From Pelagomonas calceolata (lineage: Eukaryota > Sar > Pelagophyceae > Pelagomonadales > Pelagomonadaceae), in contig CAKKNE010000002.1 in assembly GCA_918797485.1 (NCBI GenBank), positions 4,430,501 to 4,494,500 on the forward strand: 64,000 nt of DNA, read 5' to 3'. The translations under genes and the position numbers were made by a program. Below are positions 35,026-60,251 of this stretch, piece by piece (position 1 is the stretch's first letter; each line of letters begins with the position of its first letter). The notes under the pieces are model-generated. The model was not told the origin of the DNA. It was given only the letters and a program-made list of their open reading frames with translations, and did not search any database.

Positions 35026-35651
35026 CTGTGTAGCGCTTGCTCTGTGCCGCTTATACCGCCTAGTAGTGGTGCCGCGCAGATGGGCGCGTCGACGGCGTCG
35101 CGTTGATGGCTTTTGGGCAGCCGCGTCGCGCGCGCGTCGACCGCTGCCCAATGGCGCTGCTGGAGCGCTTTGTTTGCTAAACTTTAGTGGGCATTAGGCT
35201 GCCCGCGGCCGGGACGTGCCTTCGGGGGTCGGGAGGGGTGCGGGGGCACCGGCTCTACGCGTGGAAGTGCCATCCGGGCGCCATGGGGGTGGCTTTGGCG
35301 CTGCAAGCGGCCTGCAAGGCAGCCTCCTTGCCGAGAGGCAGCCATGGCGAGCCCCGTGAGTCTTCTCGCGGAGGCTTGACGCCTCGTTACTAGCGACGCG
35401 TGTAACAATGATGCCTTGGCTGCAAAACGAGGCCCTCTGGCTTTTTTAGCACCAGCCTCGCTGAGGCCGGTTTGACAGTGTGTGCGTAGCGATGGGGGTC
35501 CTCCGGGACCTAGCAGAGCCGTTGTAGACCGCTGCGCAAGCTCCGACGTCGTTCAGTGCTCTGCAGGCTAGCGAGAGCATCGGCAGCTCCAAAGTTGCCG
35601 ACGAGGCGTGCGACGCCCGACGAGCCGCACAAGCGTTCAAGCGACGCAGCC
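35026..35651. other. Divergent intergenic region
   Basis: About 630 bp between the zinc-ribbon gene (minus) and the NGH-repeat gene (plus). A single introner-like core (GCGCGTCGACGGCGTCGCG, about 35,086-35,104) lies just upstream of the zinc-ribbon start, perhaps in its leader. Nothing else recognised. Confidence 0.45.
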
Positions 35652-36617
35652 ATGGCCGTGTCGCAGCCGCCGGGCCTGGGCTTCGGCGGGAGCTGGTCCA
35701 GCTTCGGCGCGCAGTCGGGTGACGAGACGCCGACGACGCCCTCCCTGCCGCCGCCGCCGCCCGGCGCCGCCCCGCCTTCGTTAGAATCGCTGCGACGGCA
35801 GCTCGACAGCCCGGCGCCGGCGCCGTCCGTGGTCGGCCCGCCCTCCAGGCAGCGGTCGTACGGCACGCTCGGCGAACGTTTGGGAGAGGGCCTGCGCCCG
35901 CCCATCGGCTGGAACTCGAGCGTCGCGTCGGACGCGGTCTTCGAGCCGCCGGAGCGGCCGAGCACGGCGCCGGTCGACGACCGGGCTAGAGCTAGAGATC
36001 AGCAAAACGTAGCTTTACTGATCTCGAGCATGCAGGAGCTCACGGCCGTCGTCGCGACGCACTCCGAGGAGATCCGGCGGCTGCGCGAGGATTGTAGAGC
36101 TTTTGCTAGGCGCGACGCGATCAACGAGGCGCTGTCCGACGTCGCTCTAAGAGCGCGCTCCGAGGGCGACCACAACCGTGCCGCGCTGGAGCGCGTGGAA
36201 CGGCGACTTGCTTAATTGGAGGGCGGCATCGGCCGCGCCACCGAGGGCCTGAAGGACCCGCTCGTGGCCGCGGCCGAGCGGCTCTCGACGCGCGACGCGC
36301 GCTACCCGCCACCGCCCAACGGCCACTACGACGCCCGCGGGCCGCGCGGGCCGCCGAACGGCCACAGTGCGCCGCCGAACGGCCACTACGGCGGAACGCC
36401 CAACGGCCACAGCCCCTCGAACGGCTACGCGCCGCGCGACCGGCACGCGCCGCCGCCGGAGGGCCGCGGGCCCTACCCGCCTCCGAACAACGGCGAGGCG
36501 CCGCCGCGCTTCCTGACGCCCGCCGACGTGCCGAACGGCCACGGCGCGCCGCCCAACGGCCACTACGACGCCCGCGGGCCGCGCGCGCCGCCGCCGAACG
36601 GCTTCCGCGGCGTCTGA
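35652..36617 (+). pseudogene. Coiled-coil/NGH-repeat gene interrupted by one in-frame TAA
   Basis: The frame from MAVSQPPGLGFGGSWSSF runs to a TAA at 36213-36215 (187 residues) and continues in the same frame for 133 more codons to 36617. The first part is proline-rich, then a coiled coil (QELTAVVATHSEEIRRLRED, RAALERVERRLA). After the TAA the coil continues (LEGGIGRATEGLKDPLVAAA) and passes into a repeat of PPNGHYDARGPRxPPNGH units. Helix on both sides suggests one protein. The stop may be a nonsense allele, a sequence error, or a read-through site; the base after the TAA is T. No known domain family; low-complexity NGH repeats suggest a disordered tail. If only the first part is made, the protein ends inside its coiled coil. 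Confidence 0.55.
36309..36588 (+). repeat. Minisatellite-like coding repeat (NGHY/NGHS units)
   Basis: CCCAACGGCCAC words recur at least seven times. A block of about 36 bases around 36,310-36,346 is repeated almost exactly at 36,552-36,588. The repeat encodes PPNGHYDARGPR. Such tandem coding repeats often vary in length between strains. Confidence 0.7.
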
Positions 36618-36940
36618 GTGACGTCGACCTGTCCAATTCGCCGCCCCGCCCGGAACCGGCGGGGCCCTGACTGCTGAACAAAGACCGTGCGCGCCTGCGC
36701 TTTTACGTCCGCTATCCCCCCTCGCGCGCACGATGAACCCTCTCTGGCATGAGCATAGCCGAAGATGCTAGCCGTGTACATAGATATAAGAGACATACTT
36801 CCATTCGAAACTGACTTAAAACTAGGGGCACTCTCGCGGCGATGGCGTCCGGGCTCTTGCGTCAAAGCAGTGAATTCACAGAGAAGTGCGAATTTACGAG
36901 AAGGGGATGGGAAAGGGGATCACACAAAGGAGGGACGTCC
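36618..36940. other. Convergent intergenic region
   Basis: Between the NGH-repeat gene and the surface-protein gene, which end towards each other. It is longer than the other convergent gaps here. It holds an isolated CGCGGCGATGGCGTCC core (about 36,836-36,851), similar to introner cores; no gene recognised. Confidence 0.45.
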
Positions 36941-38509
36941 TCACTTCTCGGACGCGTACGCGACGACGCCGACGCGGGCGCCCTTGGGCGACACCACGGT
37001 CACCCGGCCCTTGGCGCCCTTGGGCGACGCCACCGGGCCCTCCTCCGCGACGACGGGCAGGCCGACGATGATCGGCGTCGCCCTCGGCGCCTTCCTGCGG
37101 CAGGCCCGGAACGCGCAGCAGCCCAGGCCGCAGCCGCAGCACACCAGCACCGCGGTCATCACCACAATGCACCACACGAAGCCCACGTCGTCGTCGCAGT
37201 CCTCATCTACAACATCGTGCCAGGGCGTGCGCTTGTAGATTATCGAAGCCGGCTTCTTGTACCCAAATCTCACCTTGAGCTCCGTCTCGGACACTAAATA
37301 GAAGTCCATCTCTTCGTTGTGACCCGCGTGGTCGCTGTGGGGAAGCGACTCGACGCCGTAGTACGGGCCGCCCCCACCGCCGTTCACAAAATATATAGTA
37401 TTTTGGGCGATCTTGATGATCCTCTCGTCGTCGTAGGGGTCGGGGTCGCCGCCGCACTTCGCCGAGCCGCTCCAGTCCTTGGCGACCCAGGCGTAGCCCT
37501 CGAGCGCTTCCAGGGAAGTCGTGCCGTCGACGTCGATAGTCGGCGCGCACGTCGGGTCCGGCGCGCAGGTGCCCTGGGCGAGGCACCCGGTCGACGACGC
37601 GAACGCGTCGCGGTCGACGCACATGCACTCGCCGTCGACGCGGTAGTACCAATACTCCGAGTCGTCGGCGCGGCACAGGCGGCACAGCGGCTCCGCCGTG
37701 ACGTCCGCGCGCTCGCCCGTCTTCTCGCAGCCGCACGAGATCCGCCCGGGGAAGTCGCCGCCGTGGTTGACGGGGACCGTGCCGGACTCGGGGCAGGCGT
37801 ACAGCGGCGTCGACGACGCCGCCGTGGCCCGCAGCACGGCGTAGAGGTTGTGCCCGCGGCCGACGCCGTTCGAGGCCAGCGTGCCGTCGGTCATCAGCTC
37901 GCCGTCCTTCCTCCAGAGGCACAGGTCCCCGGCGCCGAGGTTGGCAAGGATGCCCTGCTTGATGGCGTCGAGGGACATCGCTAAATCGTACACTTGAACA
38001 TCGACGTTCTTCCCGTCGGCGTTGGTCTCGATACAGACATCGGAGCCGACGTTGAGGCCTTGGGTGCCGCCGACGACGACTATTTGCTCGGGGCCGCCCG
38101 GCATCGCCTCGAAGCTGTGCTCCTTCGCGATGGTCCAGAGGGCGTCCGGGCAGCCATCCGTCGACGGCGCGCCTTGCCGCGCGTAGACGATGGTCGCCGG
38201 CGACGCGTAGCCGAACTCGACGACGAGGTCGCCGTCGTCATCGAGCGAAAACTTGATCTCCTCGCTGTCGGGCGACGAGGCAGTGGCCGGAAGACTTCCG
38301 ATAGCGTAGGGGCCGCCGCCCCCGCCGCCGGTCCAGCTTATCTCGCCGCCGGCGATCTCGACCGTGGACTCGTCGTCGTAGGGGTCCGGGTCGCCGCCGC
38401 GCGCCGCCGCGCCGGACCACGTCTTGGCTTTCCAGGTCGTGCCGTCCAGGGTCGCCGTGTTCGTATCGGCAGCGACGGCGGACAAGGCTAAAGCCACGAG
38501 GAAACGCAT
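36941..38509 (-). CDS. Predicted type I surface protein with duplicated module
   Basis: A 522-residue protein starting with a signal peptide (MRFLVALALSAVAADTN). Two copies of a beta-rich module lie at residues about 20-115 and 345-440: GTTWKAKTWSGAAARGGDPD / GYAWVAKDWSGSAKCGGDPD, each followed by PYDDE, then GGGGGPY, SLP and (V/R)FGY..PA.I.Y. Between them is a Cys-rich stretch (CGCEKTGERADV, CRLCRADDSEYW, CMCVDRDAF) that may form a disulfide-knotted domain. A transmembrane segment at about 450-472 (FVWCIVVMTAVLVCCGCGLG) is followed by a basic stop-transfer patch (RACRRKAPR) and a short tail with two similar VASPKGAKGRV/VVSPKGARVGV units. It is likely on the cell surface or in an endomembrane; the ligand is unknown. 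Confidence 0.7.
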   Translation of the reverse strand: MRFLVALALSAVAADTNTATLDGTTWKAKTWSGAAARGGDPDPYDDESTVEIAGGEISWTGGGGGGPYAIGSLPATASSPDSEEIKFSLDDDGDLVVEFGYASPATIVYARQGAPSTDGCPDALWTIAKEHSFEAMPGGPEQIVVVGGTQGLNVGSDVCIETNADGKNVDVQVYDLAMSLDAIKQGILANLGAGDLCLWRKDGELMTDGTLASNGVGRGHNLYAVLRATAASSTPLYACPESGTVPVNHGGDFPGRISCGCEKTGERADVTAEPLCRLCRADDSEYWYYRVDGECMCVDRDAFASSTGCLAQGTCAPDPTCAPTIDVDGTTSLEALEGYAWVAKDWSGSAKCGGDPDPYDDERIIKIAQNTIYFVNGGGGGPYYGVESLPHSDHAGHNEEMDFYLVSETELKVRFGYKKPASIIYKRTPWHDVVDEDCDDDVGFVWCIVVMTAVLVCCGCGLGCCAFRACRRKAPRATPIIVGLPVVAEEGPVASPKGAKGRVTVVSPKGARVGVVAYASEK

Positions 38510-38804
38510 TATTGGTCTCGTACGAAGTCTCGCTTGCGCTGGGCCAGATGCCCCAGATTATCTGTGGGCAGGCGTTTCAAGCGTTGCAAGGCGCCGAACG
38601 TTACGGGGCTCTGCTCAGTGGCTGTTTGGGTACCTATAGCAGTGCGCGATCGCTTGAAAGCACTGCTTATCGCTTAGAAGGGCTGAACACCAGCGTTGAT
38701 TTCAGTCACTCTGGGCCTGGCAAGGTACATTTTTGCGCAAATCGGGGCAGGGCGGACGCGTCCAAAAACGCATCCACGAGTAGTAAGAATACAGATCACA
38801 GAAG

Positions 38805-40262
38805 TTACACCACAGGCGTCGTCGCCGCCTCGCCGTCGAGGAGCGGCTCCGCCAGATCCGACCCGCCGACGAGGCGCGGCGGCGCCACCATAAACACAAA
38901 CAACCCCAGCGACGCCACGCCCACGACGAACGCGAAGACCGGCAGGTACGTTGATGAAGAGACCGCCACCAACCAGCCGGCCGAGAGGGCACCAACACTT
39001 CTACCAGCACAAACGCAGACGCTCCTTAATCCGGCGTAGAAGCCCGGATGGTGGCCCATGTCCGCGACCGCCGCCAATAATTGGATGTTCGCGTTCGACG
39101 CCGCTAAAGCCCCGAGAATAATTAACGCGCCGCTCGCCAGACCAAAGGCCTCCCGCGCGAAGATATGTGACGGAGGCACATACAGAAACGCCACCAACCC
39201 CGTCACCGCACCTATAACCTCACAAGCCAACCCGACGCGCACGACGCGCACCTTGCGGTTTCTCGCTATTTGAAAATCGCCGTCGCCGCGTTTTGCATAA
39301 GCCATCGCTAGAACCATCGCACAGACACCCAGCAACGCGAAGGCCGCCAGCACTAATGAAATTGTGGTGGTAGTAGCGTGGAAGTCGTCGCGCGCGACCA
39401 CGGGGAAGGCCGTGTCTAGGCAGGCAATCAACGCGCCGCCCACGAAGGACACGGTCAGCGTGGCGGCGCCCCGTCTTGTTATCAACGCGTCGCGCACGTC
39501 GCGGGCCGGCTTCACCGAGACATTGCGCTGGATGACGGCCTCGCCGACCTGGCGGCTGGCCCGTCGGGATGGCGGCGTGGCCGGCAGCGCGAGGCAAGCC
39601 CAGACCGCACATAATAGAGCGAGCGCTGCAAGAAATAATCCAGGAGCGCTGTACGCGTCGATATCAAACACCTCGTGGTCGCCCTCCGGTAAAAATGAAA
39701 ATAGGGCCGCGAGGCCCGGGCCCGCCAGCACCGCTATTAATGAAGTGCCGTTGAAGACGGCGAGCCGCAAGTCGCGCTTCCTTCTCATCGTAGCGTCGTC
39801 GCCGTCGCCACTCCCGACGACTCCGAGCAGCACTCCCGTGACTGAACTTCCCAATCCAACAATCGCGCGCGCAACGACAACATCCAACGGCCGCGATGCA
39901 GCGAAGTAGTAGACGTTGCCGATTGCTGCGACGAGAAACGCGATGACCGCCGGGCGGCGCGGTCCGTACCTATCCGCCAGCGCCCCTAGCGGGACGAACG
40001 CGGCCGTCTTCGCCAGACTAAATGCCGCGGCGGCGACGCCGGCTAATACAGTGGGATGCGACCCTAACTCCCTTAAATAGGGGTAGATCGTGGGGTAGAT
40101 CAGGCCGTACTCGACGCCGACGCAGGACGCCGCGACGCATGACCCGATCAACAGGCTCCGCGGGCAGGGGTCGGCCGCGCGCGGCGCCGGCGCGGCGGGA
40201 GTTTCGGCTTCTTGGGGCGTCCCAGGCGTCGAGGCCGTGGCTCCTCCATCATTATCGGCCAT
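38805..40262 (-). CDS. Major facilitator superfamily transporter
   Basis: A 485-residue protein with about 12 hydrophobic segments in two bundles, separated by a basic loop (SRRASRQVGEAVIQRN). The MFS signature between TM2 and TM3 is present (GALADRYGPRRPA). The first segment, VGVEYGLIYPTIYPYL, resembles the start of the CLN7/MFSD8 and related organelle-membrane group, but the match is not enough to name a substrate. N-terminus acidic and cytosolic. It lies tandem to the surface-protein gene and divergent from the giant gene. Confidence 0.75.
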   Translation of the reverse strand: MADNDGGATASTPGTPQEAETPAAPAPRAADPCPRSLLIGSCVAASCVGVEYGLIYPTIYPYLRELGSHPTVLAGVAAAAFSLAKTAAFVPLGALADRYGPRRPAVIAFLVAAIGNVYYFAASRPLDVVVARAIVGLGSSVTGVLLGVVGSGDGDDATMRRKRDLRLAVFNGTSLIAVLAGPGLAALFSFLPEGDHEVFDIDAYSAPGLFLAALALLCAVWACLALPATPPSRRASRQVGEAVIQRNVSVKPARDVRDALITRRGAATLTVSFVGGALIACLDTAFPVVARDDFHATTTTISLVLAAFALLGVCAMVLAMAYAKRGDGDFQIARNRKVRVVRVGLACEVIGAVTGLVAFLYVPPSHIFAREAFGLASGALIILGALAASNANIQLLAAVADMGHHPGFYAGLRSVCVCAGRSVGALSAGWLVAVSSSTYLPVFAFVVGVASLGLFVFMVAPPRLVGGSDLAEPLLDGEAATTPVV

Positions 40263-57084
<16,822 letters not shown>

Positions 57085-57120
57085 ATTCGCTCTCTTGTGG
57101 TGTGTAATATCCTTTTGTTA

Positions 57121-57540
57121 TTACTTGAGGAGGTCGTCGCCGACGAGGAACGATCCCAGGTGGCGCGCGAGGTACTCGTCGCAGAGGACGGCATGGTCCA
57201 GGCGGGCGAACGTCAAGGCGTAGAGGCGCTTCCAGAAGACCGGGAGGTGGTCGTCGAGGAGATACTCGAGCGCCCCGTTGTCGGTCGGCGTCTCGTGGTC
57301 CGGCGCCGGGAACCGGAGCGCGTAGTCCAGCGGCGTCTTGCCGGTGGCGTCCGCAAGATTAATGTCCGCGCCGAGGAGCAGGAGGCCGCGCACGACGTCC
57401 GTTTTGCCGATGATGCACGCGCCGTGGAGCTGCGTCCGCCCATGCTCCCCGGACTTGTGGTCGACGTGAACGCGCTCGAGGAGCAGCCGTCCGCACGCAG
57501 TCCGGCGGGGCTTCGCCGGGGGTAGCTCCACGTACCTCAT
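57121..57540 (-). CDS. Short ankyrin protein, truncated paralogue of the gene at 60.3-61.7 kb
   Basis: A 139-residue frame. CGRLLLERVHVDHK, TQLHGACIIGKTDVVRGLLL and GADINLADATGKTPLDYA are ankyrin units. The end (LTFARLDHAVLCDEYLARHL, GSFLVGDDLLK) matches the C-terminus of the ankyrin gene at 60.3-61.7 kb. The N-terminal linker and first repeats of that longer gene are missing here, and the ATG lies right next to the surviving repeats. It converges with the giant gene, with 36 bp between stops. It may be a working short protein or a decayed duplicate. Confidence 0.55.
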   Translation of the reverse strand: MRYVELPPAKPRRTACGRLLLERVHVDHKSGEHGRTQLHGACIIGKTDVVRGLLLLGADINLADATGKTPLDYALRFPAPDHETPTDNGALEYLLDDHLPVFWKRLYALTFARLDHAVLCDEYLARHLGSFLVGDDLLK

Positions 57541-57667
57541 GCATCCCCCGTCAAGATTTTGCCCCCCCCCCCTTTCGAGCCGAGCGTAGCGATACCTTAG
57601 GAGTCAGGATAGGATATAAATAGAGTCTATTAGAGAGAGAGAGGATAATATATATTAGAAATACTGA
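57541..57667. other. AT-rich gap with a C run
   Basis: Contains 11 consecutive C (57562-57572) and an AT-rich stretch with GAGAGAGAG and ATATATATT near 57,630-57,655, probably the 3' processing region of the RelA-like/WWE gene. Confidence 0.4.
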
Positions 57668-59965
57668 CTAGTCGGATACATTCCGGAGAGACGATTCGTG
57701 GTTTGCGCGGACGTACTCGGACCATTCCGGGGTCCCGAACTCGTAGCGCTTGATGGCGCGGGGCTTATATGCAAATTTGTCGTGGGCGGTCGCCCGATAG
57801 CACTGGGTCATGTTGACGAGGTCGAAGTCGTACGTGCGGCCCTTACCGGCCTTCGTGTCGAGGCGGAGCGCCACCCCGTCGAGGCCGGCCGCGCGCGCCT
57901 CTTCGAGTGCGTAGGCCGTGCGCGCATCGATGCACTCAAACTTCGGCGATCTGCGGTCATTGGAGCCGTCAAAGCACCAGGGTGCTCTCCCGTAGAAAGA
58001 AATGGTCGGTGCGATAGTCCGAGCCGCGGCGTCGAGCGCGGTCTCGAACTTGTCGAGCGAACCATCGACGCGCTTGCCTTCGACGGCGACCGCGATCCAG
58101 CCCCGGAGCACGCCCGCGCCGTTGGGCGTTCTACCGTCGACGCTGAGCTTGTTCCAGCGGATCTTCTGAAAATCTGACCTGCCGAAGGTTACGTCCGCGA
58201 CATGAACGTCGAAGAGGCGTTCGCAGAACGCCGCGACCTTCTCTACCCGCTTCGACGCGGGAACTCCCGTCCCGGGGAAACGCAGGCCGGTCCCCGTGAG
58301 GTCCAGTTCGCTTAGGTGTTCTAAGAAACCAAGCCCCCGCGGGAGCGGGCCGACCATGTCTTGGTTGCCCTTCAGGCTTATATTTTCCAAGAATTGTAGC
58401 TCCCGGATCGTCTCGGGCAATACGCCGTTCGCCTTGAGGTTGCTGAGGTCCAACTCGACGACGCGGCCCTTTCCGTTGGTTTTCACGCCACCCCATTTTA
58501 CGAGGTTTTCGCCGCCCCAACCTTTCTTCTTCGACACCAGTAGCTCCGCGCAGCCGACCGCGTGCTTGACGTGAAGCAGCACGAGGCGGTCCCGGTCCTT
58601 CGCTAGGTCTATCCTGAAGGCCGCCGCGACTTCATCGAAATCGTAGCCCGCGTGTAGCAATGCGCCCGGGTCGTCGGTGTCCGAGCAGCCGCGCAGGTCG
58701 GACGCTTCGTAGCCGGCTTGCAGGATGCCAGAAAGTGGCAGGCCGGCCGCGGACAATTCGTCGGCGCTGAGGCCGGCGTCCTTGAGTTCGTGGGGTTCGA
58801 AGCAGGCCGCCGCGACGAGATCCGCTGCCTCGACGCCCTTGTCCCGAAAGTCTTTCGCTGTCTCGCCGGATGCCGCGGCGAGCTTGCCGATGCGAGCCGC
58901 GCGGTCGTGCTTCTCGAGGCCCATCTTCTCCAGGAGCTCGGTCGCCACGCGAACACAATTGTATATCGCGTGTCCCGGGAGACCTCTGCGAGCGACGAGC
59001 AGCTCGCGGTGGACGATCTGGACCTCCCAGACGTGTGGCGAGCCCCCGGTGAAGCGACCATTGATCATGCAGTCACGCCAGCCGCCGCTCGTGGGTTCCC
59101 GGACGAAGCGCTCCTTGATACGGACGATCTCGACCTCTGAATCCGCCGCGAGGCGCGAGAGCGCCTCGGCAGCGATGTTCATGTCGTCAACAACGATCAT
59201 ACACCTTACGACGTCGAAGATGCGCGAGCAAGTGCCTTGACAGAAAGCCTTCTCGACGATGCGCGACGTTTTCTTGAGCTCCGCTGGGGGGCGGTACCTC
59301 GCACCCTTGATGGTGTCTGCCAAGGATGACATCTGCTCGTCGAACCGTGCCTTGACCCGGCCCGCCGCAGCCACGAGCTCCGCGATGCTCTCGGTGCCCT
59401 GGGTAACGCTAGCCGCCGTCAGCGAGCGTCGTCGCACGGACGCCACAGCCGTCTCGTATGCCTCCAGGTCATCAGTTTTCTTCGCGATGCGATCCCACAT
59501 AACCTTATAAACCGAGAGGAAATCGTCGTCGCCGGCGGCGATCGCCGCATCGCACATCGTGACGACACCGGGCCGCCCCGCTTGCGACGCGAACGCCTCG
59601 CGGACGTCGCGCATCGCCTCCTCGACGCTCTCCGCGAGCGCGCGGCGCGCCGCCTCGTCGTCGGGATTCTCGGCTGCCGCGCGGGACCGGTCCGCGAGCG
59701 CTTCGGGAGCCGCGATGGACGCGGACAGCGCATCTAAGCCCTGGAGCTCGGCGGGCAGCGACGACGTCGATTCTTCGGCAGACACATTCCGACGCAATGG
59801 ATGCCGCGTCGGCCCCGCCTCGAGAGCGGCGATTCGCGCTTTCAACGCCTCATTCTCCGCCTCCAGGCGGTTCACGTGTTCCACGACGTCGCGCCGTGCC
59901 ACGGATATCTCTGCTTCCGACATCTCCTGCACTCGACTCGCATCGATGGATGACGCTGCCCCCAT
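57668..59965 (-). CDS. RelA/SpoT-like domain plus LRR plus WWE-like protein
   Basis: A 765-residue intronless protein starting MGAASSIDAS, again a likely myristoylation signal. A short coiled coil (EHVNRLEAENEALKARIAAL) is followed by a RelA/SpoT-like fold at about 235-345: RIFDVVRCMIVV (Asp251), GGWRDCMINGRF and HVWEVQIVH (Glu314), aligned in order with the protein at 22-25 kb. Residues about 380-450 are repeats of ..LxxAGxxxxxL.. type (LKDAGLSADELSAAGLPLSG). Then two or three LRRs (VVELDLSNLKANGVLPETI, LSELDLTGTGL). The end (TYDFDLVNMTQCY, KPRAIKRYEF) fits a WWE domain, which in known proteins binds ADP-ribose units. A link between nucleotide signalling and ADP-ribose is tempting but only inferred. 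Confidence 0.7.
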   Translation of the reverse strand: MGAASSIDASRVQEMSEAEISVARRDVVEHVNRLEAENEALKARIAALEAGPTRHPLRRNVSAEESTSSLPAELQGLDALSASIAAPEALADRSRAAAENPDDEAARRALAESVEEAMRDVREAFASQAGRPGVVTMCDAAIAAGDDDFLSVYKVMWDRIAKKTDDLEAYETAVASVRRRSLTAASVTQGTESIAELVAAAGRVKARFDEQMSSLADTIKGARYRPPAELKKTSRIVEKAFCQGTCSRIFDVVRCMIVVDDMNIAAEALSRLAADSEVEIVRIKERFVREPTSGGWRDCMINGRFTGGSPHVWEVQIVHRELLVARRGLPGHAIYNCVRVATELLEKMGLEKHDRAARIGKLAAASGETAKDFRDKGVEAADLVAAACFEPHELKDAGLSADELSAAGLPLSGILQAGYEASDLRGCSDTDDPGALLHAGYDFDEVAAAFRIDLAKDRDRLVLLHVKHAVGCAELLVSKKKGWGGENLVKWGGVKTNGKGRVVELDLSNLKANGVLPETIRELQFLENISLKGNQDMVGPLPRGLGFLEHLSELDLTGTGLRFPGTGVPASKRVEKVAAFCERLFDVHVADVTFGRSDFQKIRWNKLSVDGRTPNGAGVLRGWIAVAVEGKRVDGSLDKFETALDAAARTIAPTISFYGRAPWCFDGSNDRRSPKFECIDARTAYALEEARAAGLDGVALRLDTKAGKGRTYDFDLVNMTQCYRATAHDKFAYKPRAIKRYEFGTPEWSEYVRANHESSLRNVSD

Positions 59966-60025
59966 GATGAGGCGGCTGGGCTGCCTCTTGTGGTCCTCTG
60001 GTCCAGCAGCGTGGGCTGCCCCGGG

Positions 60026-60036
60026 TATATATACAA
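60026..60036 (-). promoter_or_regulatory. TATA-like element upstream of the RelA-like/WWE gene
   Basis: TATATATA about 65 bp upstream of the MGAASS start on the minus strand. Confidence 0.35.
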
Positions 60037-60073
60037 TTACACCATGTCCTACGTTGCGTGTGCCCTCGCAACT

Positions 60074-60111
60074 GCAGGAACACGGAGACTAAGCAGGAAC
60101 ACGGAGACTAC
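60074..60111. repeat. 19-bp tandem duplication
   Basis: GCAGGAACACGGAGACTA plus one base occurs twice in a row without change except the last base. Confidence 0.75.
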
Positions 60112-60167
60112 AAGCTGACTGCAGCCAAAGACAACAGCTTCGCATCATATCTCGCGTCGAAATTGGA

Positions 60168-60191
60168 GCTAGCTGCTGTAAAGACACTAGC
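60168..60191 (+). repeat. Intergenic hairpin motif, copy 4
   Basis: GCTAGCTGCTGTAAAGACAC followed by TAGC; one extra A relative to the consensus. Confidence 0.6.
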
Positions 60192-60251
60192 AAAAAAGGA
60201 GCTGGTGCATTGTACCTTCTGTAATACTTACGTACATGATACATTCATTCG

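Larger units (their letters stand above)
59966..60251. other. Intergenic region with TATA, direct repeat and hairpin
   Basis: Upstream of the RelA-like/WWE gene and downstream of the next ankyrin gene (both minus). A TATATATA (about 60,028) lies some 65 bp from the RelA-like/WWE start. A 19-bp unit GCAGGAACACGGAGACTA(A/C) is repeated in tandem at 60074-60111, and hairpin copy 4 lies at 60168-60191. Confidence 0.5.

Noticed and set aside
57562-57572. C run as a telomere or assembly break
   Set aside because: It is only 11 bases in a normal intergenic region with genes on both sides.
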